A DNA stretch of 64,000 bases from Lutjanus erythropterus (Eukaryota; Chordata; Actinopteri; Lutjaniformes; Lutjanidae): assembly GCA_020091685.1 (NCBI GenBank), contig CM034600.1, positions 2,818,024 to 2,882,023 on the forward strand. Direction: 5' to 3'. Of the stretch, positions 40,050-50,300 are shown in pieces. Positions within the stretch are counted from its first letter, which is position 1; each line of letters opens with the position of its first letter. Position numbers and translations under genes: made by a program. The notes under the pieces were generated by a model that ran no database searches, was not told the DNA's origin, and saw only the letters and a list, made by a program, of their open reading frames with translations.

Positions 40050-40100
40050 TTGCCTTTCTTTAGTTTTCCTGTCGGAACCTATCAGTCCCGCCCCCGACAA
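40050..40100 (-). other. rhoa: probable rhoa 5' UTR exon and promoter edge
   Basis: On the minus strand, GGTTCCGACAGGAAAACTAA then AGAAAGGCAA|GTATAT gives a possible donor near 40052. Just outside it are a GC box (CCCGCCCCCGAC, 40087-40098) and a CCAAT box (CAGCCAATGGG, about 40138-40148). The coding exon at 37976 begins after a CTTTCAG acceptor. Exact exon ends are inferred. Confidence 0.45.
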
Positions 40101-40869
40101 TGCCACGAAGATTGCGCCCGCCTACACCACATACTTTCAGCCAATGGGACACGGTGAAATCATGAGTGACTAGTTAATTAGCCAATCAATATAAAACATA
40201 TTTAAGGGTGTCTCTGCAACTACGGGCATTTTTGACTCTCCAAAATAAGAAAAAAAAAAAAAAAATCTCTATGAATTTTAATTTTAACCATCAGTCTGTA
40301 ATACTTATAAACACTGTCACAAATTGTATGTAGTCGTTTAGATTTTAATATGGGATATTTATGTTTTTGTGGTTTTCACCACTTGTTCTTGTACAAAATG
40401 TCCTTACTTTCATTTTATACATTTTCCTTTTCTAATTCAGAAAAAAATAACAAATTTAAATGTATTTTCATTATGCTTTGTTTATCACTGTAAATACTAA
40501 AAAATAAAAAATGCGGATTTAGAACTGTTTGGCTTTAAGAAAAACCTTTTACTATGGAATCTGTTCAGCATCACAGTAAGGACATGAAGTATAAGACAGG
40601 CATAATATGGTGTAAAGTTACACTTATATGATAAATAATGTCATATTGTGATTTTATTAACTAATTTTATGTATCATTGAGACCATAGTTTTGGGACACT
40701 AACTAAAGAGGTGTCTGGACCTATAAAATGCAATGCTAAATGTTATTAATTCACATTATTTAGTAGTTATTTTTATGTCAAGATGTTTAATAGCATTGGG
40801 CATATATTTATCAAACATCATATAACACATTTTATCATAAATCCAAAATGTCACTGCTGGGACAGAAAA

Positions 40870-40920
40870 GAGAGCAAGACAAAAAAGAGAGAGAGAGAGC
40901 GAGAGAGAGCATCAAGTGTT
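40870..40920 (+). repeat. (GA)n purine tract
   Basis: GAGAGAGAGAGCGAGAGAGAG and flanking AAAAGAGAGCAAGAC, short and imperfect, between rhoa and tpx2. Confidence 0.7.
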
Positions 40921-41079
40921 TTTGAAGAACATTATTATGCCACATTGAATTTGACCTTTGACCTTTTGAATATAAAATGTCATCACCTCATCATGTTATC
41001 CTATTAGAGACGTGTGCAGAATTTTGTCTTAATTAGAGTATAAATTATTCAGTTATGGCAAAAAACATGTTTTGTGAGA

Positions 41080-41640
41080 TCACAGTCACAACGTTAGCTA
41101 AAATGAAGCTAGATCGCTAGTTCGGTCAGTTAAGTCAACACATACTTTCCTTAAAGGGCCTTTAATTTAATATTTGTCATTTTTACTGGTGTCATCTTTA
41201 GGTGAGTTAAGACTATGGCTGAAAACAACTGCAGCAACGCCTCTGATCACTATGAATATGACACCACATGCCAAGTAGTGGACCTGAAAGAACTGGCCAA
41301 CACAGAAGGCGACGATAAGTGGTTTGGTAAGTCATCATTCAAGATTTTGATCTGACTTGAGACCATAGCAAATATTCTTCCAGCAATTCAGCACAAACTG
41401 TATAATATCATGCGTGGGTAGTTCTGTTTAGAACACTTGCTTAGATCAGTGTTTCTTTGTTATGGCTTAAAGGATTCAGTGATCTTCATTACCTCCTTAT
41501 TCAGTCATAGAAGCCAATCCTCTCTGCTTTACACTGGACAGAACTCGTCATCGTTAGTTAGTGACTTTACTGAGTCAAGCAGTAAACCGTTTTGTTGAGA
41601 TGTCGGGTTTTGTTGTAGTTCAGACCATTTTTAATGTGGA
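41080..41640 (+). repeat. tpx2: tpx2 partial duplication, copy A (upstream)
   Basis: The block runs from ACGTTAGCTAAAATGAAGCT through the exon to AGCAGTAAACCGTTTTGTTG. It is colinear, with substitutions and small indels, to 43780-44345. The copied unit therefore covers part of the upstream intron, the acceptor, the first coding exon, its donor and about 300 bases of the following intron. Copy A sits nearest to the rhoa promoter. Confidence 0.88.
41202..41326 (+). CDS. tpx2: tpx2 first coding exon, copy A (alternative or relic)
   Basis: An acceptor-like GTGTCATCTTTAG precedes 41202, the ATG is at 41215, and the donor GTAAGTCA follows 41326. The 112 coding bases have the same length and exit phase as copy B, and would splice in frame to the exon at 46259. 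The peptide begins MAENNCSNASDHYEYDTTCQ and ends DDKWF. It keeps the Tyr-x-Tyr-Asp and Trp-Phe contacts of the Aurora-A-binding segment but has Thr-Thr where copy B and human TPX2 have Ala-Pro. No CCAAT or CHR-like promoter motifs are seen directly upstream. It may be an alternative first exon, or a duplicate on its way to decay. The lack of any disrupting change is notable. Confidence 0.55.
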
Positions 41641-41654
41641 TGAGTTTGGCAGAT

Positions 41655-41860
41655 ACCTTTGACTTTTGACCTTTGACCCCCAAAATAAGTAAATCCTTTA
41701 GTCCAAGCGAACATTTGTGTCTGATCTAATGAAATCCCCCCAGATGTTCCTGATATATCACGTTCATAGCAATGGGACGAACATGAGGTGACTGTGACCT
41801 TGAACTTTGACCTTTGACCACCAAAATCTAATCAGTTCATCTTTCAGCACAAAATGAAGG
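41655..41860 (+). repeat. interspersed repeat, 'GACCACCAAAATC' family, copy 2
   Basis: Two tandem stretches, GACTTTTGACCTTTGACCCC and GAACTTTGACCTTTGACCAC, flank CTGATATATCACGTTCATAG. TGACCTTTGACC is incidentally a direct repeat of nuclear-receptor half-sites, but the match to the copy at 213-355 shows it is a repeat family. Confidence 0.6.
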
Positions 41861-42164
41861 TGTGAGCTGTGTAACTGCCCCGGTTAAGACTCTCAGTGAT
41901 GTTTCACTCTCAGTTTACCTGCCGCTGTATAAAAAAGTTGCCCATGTTGTATGTTGTACATCTTTCTTATCATAGTTACAGTCTTGAGTGTTTGATAAAT
42001 GTAATAGTTTATATTTCTTAATTATTTTATATATTTTTAATTTATCTTTATTTCATCTTCATTCTATTTATCACACTCTCCTCTGTCTACCTGTACTTTT
42101 TAGAGCTGCTGTAAAGTGAAATTTATGAAAGCCTATTTTCACCACTGAAATAAAAAATATCCCC

Positions 42165-42235
42165 AGTTATAATTATGAGATTAAAAAAAGTCAGAATTAT
42201 GAGATAAAAAAGACAAAATTATGAGATAACCAGAC
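42165..42235 (+). repeat. short degenerate tandem repeat (AATTATGAGAT unit)
   Basis: Three units of AATTATGAGATAAAAAAG type, about 25 bases apart. Confidence 0.7.
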
Positions 42236-42292
42236 ACCATAGGGATGTTTGGGATCAATAAAATTTATCTTATCATATCATTATGCCTCCGC

Positions 42293-42823
42293 CTGCCGAA
42301 GGTGCCGGGCCGGAGGCATACTGTTCTCCGGTTGTCTGGCCGTACGTGAGTCCGTGCGTCCGTGCGTCCGTCCTTCTGTCCGTCCATCCTTCCGTCACAG
42401 ATTTTTGTTTGCACGATAACTTTTGAACAGGTGGATGGATTTGCACCAAGTCTTGTGTGCTGAGACTCTATAACAGGTACATGAACTGATTAAATTTTGG
42501 AGACCAACGCTTTCGAGATGCCCGCAAAATGGTCGCCTAACAGACCTGTCTCTAAAACCACACTTATGCCAATAACTTGGTCAGTTTTTTATATTTGACT
42601 TTGATATATTTTTGAATAACTATGTTGGGTACTATTAGGTAATAAAGTTAATAGCTCTTTCCTTGCAATCTTTTCTCATTAACTGTATACTGTATCAATA
42701 GAGCCATAATTCTCTAACTCCTGGGACACTTGCAAATAGGATTTATAATGAATCAATGGTTTCAATCAGGTGTAGGGAACACAAAAAGTCACAGTTGTAT
42801 GAAACTGTTGCAGGCGGAGGCAT
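42293..42823. mobile_element. terminal-inverted-repeat element with ATGCCTCCGCCTGC ends
   Basis: ATGCCTCCGCCTGC at 42293-42306 and its exact reverse complement GCAGGCGGAGGCAT at 42810-42823 bound a 531-bp unit. The left part also has GTGCCGGGCCGGAGGCATAC and a run of GTCCGTGCGTCC units. A third inverted pair lies just outside (ATCGACGCTTTAGCATCGAC-like). It sits between the two copies of the tpx2 first exon. Common in fish; superfamily not certain. Confidence 0.75.
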
Positions 42824-43249
42824 CAGAATCGACGCTTTAGCATCGACTTCTACCTGTTTTCATTTAATATCATAATATCTTAAATGCTGCACATAGCAGA
42901 CTCACATTTAACTCAAACTTGTCACCAGATGTGTTTAAAACATAATTCACTTTTCATTTCATGTTAAAGTGTAACAATTCATCGTCAACCCGTATTGTAT
43001 CCCCACGTTATTTATGCATTACCAGTTAGGCAGAAATAACAAAAGTTTGTTCACTGTCACCAGTTAGCTTCTGTGCTTTTCTTAAATGGTTTTAAGTATA
43101 AGTTACAATTCAGTACTTTCAAAGTACTGAAATGTAAAGCCGAACACATTTTTTGTTGTTGTTGTTTTTTTTCTTCATCAGTAGTTGTGCGTCCGCACAG
43201 ACTTTTAAACCAAACTGGTCATGTGGTCAGGTTAGAGGAAGTTGACTTG

Positions 43250-43325
43250 TATGAGCCAATAAGCTGCGAGCTGACGTACATGACGTTAGCCATTGGCTGG
43301 TTCAAAAGGTAGGAAATTTGAACAC
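43250..43325 (+). promoter_or_regulatory. tpx2: tpx2 promoter with CCAAT boxes and CHR-like site
   Basis: CCAAT at 43256-43260 and an inverted CCAAT (ATTGG, 43292-43296) lie 36 bases apart, followed by TTCAAA (43301-43306) and TTTGAA (43317-43322). Two spaced CCAAT boxes plus a CHR (TTTGAA) near the start site is the known layout of late cell-cycle G2/M genes controlled by NF-Y and the DREAM/MMB complexes. TPX2 is such a gene in mammals. A TGACGTAC/TGACGT pair at 43272-43286 could also bind CREB/ATF. Sequence-based inference only. Confidence 0.6.
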
Positions 43326-43334
43326 CAACGGTCT

Positions 43335-43377
43335 GCGCTCAGTTTCATCTGAGACACTCTGGGAATAGTCGGCTGCG
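43335..43377 (+). other. tpx2: tpx2 5' UTR exon (probable)
   Basis: A noncoding first exon inferred from the promoter above and a strong donor GCTGCG|GTAAGC at 43378. The next exon starts at 43888 after GTGTCATCTTTAG and carries the ATG 30 bases in. The 5' end is approximate. Confidence 0.5.
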
Positions 43378-43779
43378 GTAAGCTTTTTCAAGAGACCGTA
43401 TATTTTTTTTACTACGTAAGTAAAAATTTACTAAACGGTATAGCCACGTTAATGTAGCAGTACTTATTGTGTGTTAATCAGAATTAGCTGATAGTTTGAG
43501 TCATGTAATGCTAACTAACGTAAGCTCATGAAGACAAGTTATGTTTAGTTTAGCTAGCTGTTAGCTTAACGCTAGCCAGCTAGTTGTTTTTCCTCGGTAA
43601 CGTTAACGTGCAGCTCGTATTCTGAAAATACGATTACTCAACGCCATTCTTTAGCATTAGCACTGCAAATAAGTTGCGTGTTGGTAAAACGCACATCTCT
43701 TTTCTCGTCCTATTCCAGTCTGTTTGCCGATTTTCGGACACTCGTTGCCATCATAAATACAGCTAGCAGGAGCAACAAC

Positions 43780-44345
43780 GTTAGCAATGCTAGACTAGAT
43801 CGCTAATTTGGGCGGTTAAGTCAACGCAAACTTTCCTTGAAAAGCACTTAATTTAATATTTGCTGTGTTTACTGGTGTCATCTTTAGGTGAGTTGTCGAA
43901 TAACACGGGTTAAAACTATGGCCGAGAGCGACTGCGGCGACGCCTCTGATCGCTATGAATATGACGCCCCATGCCAAATAGTGGATCTGAAAGAACTGGC
44001 CAACACGGAAAGCGACGATAAGTGGTTTGGTAAGTCATCATTCAACATTTTTATTTGACTTGAGACCATAGCAAACATTTGCTTATTCTATTTCGCCCGA
44101 TGCGGCTTCCAACAGTTAAACACGAACTGTGTAATATGCGTGGGTAGTTCTGTTTGGCCCAACTTCCCAGATCTTTTTTTTTTAAGGATGCGTTCATCTT
44201 CATCATCCCTTATGCAGTCACAGAAACCACTCATATCTGTCTACACTGGACATAACTTGGTGCAGTCAGTGGTCAATATAATGGAAAGAAGTTCCATTTA
44301 CATATTATTGAGTCGAGCAGTAAACCGTTTTGTTGAGATGACCTT
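43780..44345 (+). repeat. tpx2: tpx2 partial duplication, copy B (downstream)
   Basis: Partner of 41080-41640. AACGTTAGCAATGCTAGACT, AGTCAACGCAAACTTTCCTT, TTACTGGTGTCATCTTTAGG and CAGTAAACCGTTTTGTTGAG align with copy A. This copy has the promoter and 5' UTR exon upstream and is nearer to the body of the gene. Confidence 0.88.
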
Positions 44346-47300
44346 TGTTGTAGTTGTCTAACTAAACCATAATTAATGCCCCCATGTAAGCTGTTTTTTC
44401 CAGTGCTGCCATCTGTGATAAGCTAGTTAAGACAATTTTAACGTAGATGTGTTTGGAAGAAAAAAAAAATCTGCTTGCAGGAAGTGAATGGCGTTGGTGT
44501 AGCTCACAGCCCCTCATTTCTCCTCCCAACTTTAGGTATGAAATAGAAGTTGTAATGATATGTGTAAACTGGGGCCAAAATAATTACCACTATTAGTTGA
44601 TTGAAAGTAATTGTCAGCTATTTAGAAAATTTTCACCAAAATGTCATATTTGTTGGCTCCAGCTTCTTAAATGTAAGGATTTGCTGCTTTTCTTTGTCAT
44701 CTTATGATAGTAGATGAAGCGTCTGAGTTTAAGACTGACAGCGAAATCACTTTTGCCTCTTGTGATTATCACTTTTCACAATTTTGGTACATTTTATGGA
44801 CCAAGCTATCTGTTGCTTGATTGTGAAAATCCACAGCTTAATCTGTAGCCCTTTGATATTTAGATCAGTATCTCAAGGATAGCGATCAATCAAAGGACAA
44901 TTTTTATTACTGTTTAATATTTAAATAAATGGTGCTTTAACATCTATGTTGTGCTACATTTTTGCTCATGTATAACTGTCTCCAGATCAGACTGGTCCTT
45001 ACTAGGTGTGTTATGTAGAAGTAAAAATAAGTGTGCAAAATTAAATCACAGCACTAATGGGTATGAAATGTTATGAAACTTTCATACCATCATTATAGTG
45101 ACGAAAATTATCACGATATCAGTACTATTGTGATGCACACATTTAAATACGTGACCAAGTTTTATATCAAAAATGACAACGATTTTAAATGGGATTATGT
45201 CCTCTGCATTGTTTCACTGATGCAACACAAACATGTTACATTCTGCACCTGCATCAGGGAGACTGTCAACTTTGAGGCTGGGCAGTATTTACTGTGAGTT
45301 TTTATAAGTGTACTATTATGGGATAGTTCATTCAAATATAAAAATTCAGCAATTATCTACTCGCCCTCATGGGTCAGGTTTAGTTTTTAGTTCACAAAAC
45401 ACTGCTTGAGTTGTATTTTTTATTTACGGTATTGCAGAATCACCCAAACAGCTGAAGTGAATGGTAACCAGTTTTCAAAATGGGTGAAAAAAAATCAAAA
45501 TATAAAATGCATCCATACTGCTTGTCTGGTGTAATCTAAATTTCCTAAAATGTGAACTGCATGTCCACTCCAAGTGAACTGCATGTCCCCTACATGCAGT
45601 TCACTTGTGTGTGCACACTGCCACCCCACACACTCAGTCCAGACAATTGCATGCACATGAGAATGTAGCGTCAAGCTAAGGATCTACAGTGAAGATTTGG
45701 GCTAAAACATGGTGTAAAGGATTTCGTTCAAGTCAGCTTGGTATGTTGGATTTTAGGAGACTTGGATTACACCAGAAAAGCAGTATGGAGGCATTTTATA
45801 TTTTTGTTTTTTCATGTTTGAATAATGCTCGCCATTCACTTCCATTGTTTGGGAGATTCTGCAATGCTGTTTTCCTGTGGAACTCAATTAAAATTGAAAC
45901 AGTAATCCTTATCACAGGGAATGTTACAATGGTTTATTGTAAAAATGGTAATCAATTTCATCCATACTGTATTCCACATTCATACAATGATGTGCTGTAC
46001 AGCATCACTGTTAGGGATTTCTTTTGTTGACACTGGACAAGAATGGGGATTCAGTGAGACACTGTTGAATTTGAATTAACTTGTTCAACTGCATGGTGAA
46101 AGAACAGTATGATGAAGGACAAGAATAATAATCGCCAACAATCTGGCTGCATGCCATTTAGTCAGCTAAATGATTAAATGTTTTCAGCAGTGAATAATTC
46201 AGTGTATCTGCAAGAAGTATCCACACCTTCTTGATTGTTACTGTCTTTTCCTATGCAGAGCAACAGGCCCAAGAAGTAGATGGGCACCTTAAAACACCTT
46301 TGAGGCATGACGGACCCTTCAGGAGAAGTGATATACACAACCTGCCAAGAGCCATTGTAACCCCACAAGTCAAGATGGATGTGGACCCTGGTTAGTTTTC
46401 CGTGCCTTTATAACTAATGACTAAAGGTGCACTCATGATACTTTTCTGGTTAAAATGCAAGCAAATTATTCACACCTGTTGTCTTCAGAGGGTGTGGAAA
46501 GTAGCTTGGTAATCATTTGAGTTACAGCAGTGTAAGTCAGTACTGTTAGTATAAATATGCAAGTGTTAATCTTATTCGTCAGACTTTCACAAAAGCAAGA
46601 CGCTTCCAGACTTTCACACATGCACTGCAAGTCAGTGTCCACATTTTTTGAACGGAACCTTGCGCTCTCCCTAGTCCAGTGTCCAGGTGAGCCTCATGTG
46701 AATAGTGCAGCTCAGCAGCCGTATTGATGACATTACACTGTGTGCAGCTGCTCGCCTGTAGTCACTCTTACATTGATCTGTTTTGTCTTCATACAGAATA
46801 AAACACACCTTTCCTCATCTGATCTTAAAAAGTGTGTGCTGCGAACCACAGTGCACGTGGTTCTTGCAGAGCAGCCAGACAGGCATCATGATGTATACAA
46901 AATATCCACTAAAAGCTGAACTGTAGTGTGGTCCTAGATTAGTCTTCTGTGATTCAGTGATCAATCTTCATGATTTGGTTATCATTAACCCTTATGGACT
47001 ATCAACATTCCAGGTCCTAGCACATCAGCAGAGCCTCCATCAAACATAGTCACATCCTGGGGTGCTGGAACTCCTACTCAGGCTGGTGCCCGACCAAAGA
47101 GGAAGACCACTAATCAAGTCCCTGCCCAGCCATGCAGGTACAGCCCTTTCAATGGCTACATTCCAAGACATTTCCTCATTATGTTGAGTGATAGGGCTGG
47201 GTATCCTTTAAAAATACAATACCAGTACTTTTAAAAGTGACATTGATACCAGTTGAGTAATGCATTCACTTGCTTTTTTCAAAGGTACTTTTTTATGAAG

Positions 47301-50300
47301 AGCACATGTGGTTGGTTGTGAGGAAAATACTTTTTTTCTATATCTGGGTACCAAAAGGTCTGAATGCAAGTATCATTTGACTGGAGAAGTTTTGATACTA
47401 GTTGGTACTGGATTATTTCAATCAGTACTTTTAAAGGCATCATGTACTGCAACCCAGCCCTGGTGATTAATCCGTTTTGTTAAACCAGTCAACTTAGATG
47501 TGATGATGTATGGATGAAGAGGGTGTGGGTGGTCACAAGTTTTCAGTGGTGGACAAGATGTCACTGCAACAAAAATGGAGAAAGTGGAGATTGAACGATG
47601 CTATCTGTAGCGTTGTCTGGATGGTAACCCCATTTGCAAACTTTCACATGTGCACTTGATTCTGCACAGGCTTTAGGAAGTCTGGTGATGTAGCATAACG
47701 TGTGGCCAATTCCACAGAGGAGGAGGTCGTGGTGAATGAGTGGTCAATCAGAACTTTTACCCAGGAGACTGGGGTTTTTGTCCCATGTGAAACAAAATTA
47801 ATATTGACCTTTTTTGCTTTTAAATTTCTTTTTCAGTCACTGTTGGGTTTAGAAAAATCTCATGGTTTTGGTTGAAATAAAAAGAGAGCTGAAAAGGTTT
47901 GGAAAACTAAGGTTACCATCCAAAAATGGTTTATAGGAAGTATCTAGCACATGCTGTTGAGTTGCATCATGGAAGTGCAGGATTAAATGTTTTGGGGAAC
48001 TTGACTTGTAACTTAATCTCCATAGGCTAATGCAAGTTTGATTCAATTTCAATCTAATTATTTTCTAATTTATATTTCATTAGGGTATCCAAACGTAAAG
48101 AGGACTCCAGTGGGCCATCTGCTCCACCAACAAAGAAATTCAGAAAGTAAGTGACATGACTGTCCTGTTGTATCTTAAAATGTTCTCCTTCCCTCTAGCC
48201 AAGTCTTCTAGACCAAAAAAGTTCACTGTATAGGTCCAAAAAAAGACTTCCTTTTTACACAATGCTCTTACATAAAGGACCCTGTCACAGTGTACACACT
48301 GTTACCTTTCTGTGTTTCAAGTTTTCAACTTTAGCTGTTTGTTCTAGGAGCCCTGTTGGTCAACCACCAAGACGCAGCAGTGCCCGCAGGATTGGGCAGC
48401 AGAATTCCAGGGCTGTGCCCAAGACCCGGTCAGCTGCTTCGACCACTGCAAACACAGAGTGAGTCCACAACCAGCGGTGAAATCAGTGGTTGTTAGATTG
48501 ATACCCACACCTTTATGATTCTTTTGATTCCTAATTGGTTTTAGTCAAGTTGGTGTAGCAACAGTGTCTCTCATAATCTAAAATGGATGTCACAAGAATA
48601 TCTGTACATTTAATTTCATTTAGTGCTTAGCCTGCCTGCATGGTGTAAAATAAATGCCATTCTTAGATGATTTACATGGGGTTAAAAATGTATACTTGCA
48701 CAGCCTTAAAGCTGTATTTCTGAGGTTTGCTAATGTGTCCAACAGGCCATGTAGTTCTGAAGCACAGGAACTGGAGCGAATCAGAAACCTCCAGAAGGAA
48801 GTGGCTCTGCATCGCAAGAAGAACGAGGCCAGCTATAAAGCTGCTTTGGCTGGCAGTGAGTAGATATTACTGCTTTTATGTGCTGTCTAATAAGCTGTTC
48901 TGTTACCATTTTCAAGCATCTGTAAGTTGGGGTTTTAAGTTGATTTCACAAGGAGCGTCTTGTTATTTCAGATCCACTACCAAAGAAGATGGTCCTATCT
49001 GCAACTGTGCCTAAAGAATTCAACTTCAACACGAACAGTCGCATTAAGGCGACCACTTCATCCAACACAGCTCACAAGGAGGTGGACTTTATGACTCAGC
49101 TCCGCAAGCCCTCCTCACCAGTAAGTTCATGTGTATAGGATCACTCTCTAGCTACTACATCCTGAGGGGCTAAAGTATTAAACCCAGACCCCCTGATTAA
49201 TATTACAGTAACAGAAAAGCTATTAACATTTGTAATCTACAAAAATATTATCAGTGACAGTGTTGGCTGTCAAGCAGCAGAAATTACTTTAGAAATGCTT
49301 TGCTTCAGCCCACATTGATTTGAGTAAAACCTGATTGAGAAAAATATATATATATAGTTGTTAGATGATCCTAAATGTTCTCTACCTTTTACTATTAAAC
49401 AGTTTACAGATTTGTGCTCAACACTGAACAGAGAGTGAAGTAATCGGCCATCTTCCAACATATGAACCATTTTAGGCACATGAAACATGAATCTAACTTA
49501 TTGTTTCATCCTTAATTTTCTTTAAGGCAAAGGCTATGAAAGGTGCCACAGTGCCCAAACCCTTCAACCTATCAACAGGCAACAAGAGAAAGGTGGAGGA
49601 CTCATCTACCTACGTGCCCATGGCTCAGCAGATACAGCAGTTCCAGAAACGAACCCCTGACCGCTACCATCTGCGCAGTCGCAAGAGTCAGGAGAGAGGT
49701 GTGTTTCTCTTTTTATTTTCCCTCTAATTTTCAGTGGCAGACTTGAGATGTTAAGTGTAACTGAAATCGCATGCGTTAAATTTGTTGGTTAGGACCATCT
49801 CCAGTGAAGGCTGACCACCTGAAGCTCACCCATCCTCACACCCCACATTTAATGACGAAACAGAGGAGCCGACCACCTACTGTTAAGAGCAGCGCTGATT
49901 TGGAGGCTGAAGAGGTGGAGAAACTTCAAAAGTAAGAGCTGTAAAAGCATTTCAGATACTCAGGATGTTTCCCACAGATTATTAACACACACCTCTCACT
50001 TCAGGGGTAGCCCCAAGGTGGTGTGTCCAGTGTGAGTTTTTTTTACCTGTCACTACAGCATAGCTGGTATAGTGTTTAAGTGTGTGGTTCTGGAGATGCC
50101 TAATGTAGCAGGCACTTTTACAGAAGGCAGTTTTGAGTACTTGATGACCTTGATGCTAAATCGTGATGCGTGTGAGTTTTCACCATAAAACAAGTTGTAA
50201 CTTGAGTGTACAGTGTGACTGGTATTGTTTTTGCTTTGTTATGGCAAAATGTGGTCAGAGACCTTGTGCAATTATCTCTGCAGCAGTCTAGAGTCCTGCC

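Noticed and set aside
41655-41860. Nuclear-receptor response elements (TGACCTTTGACC)
   Set aside because: The surrounding phrases match an interspersed repeat family, so the half-sites come with the repeat.
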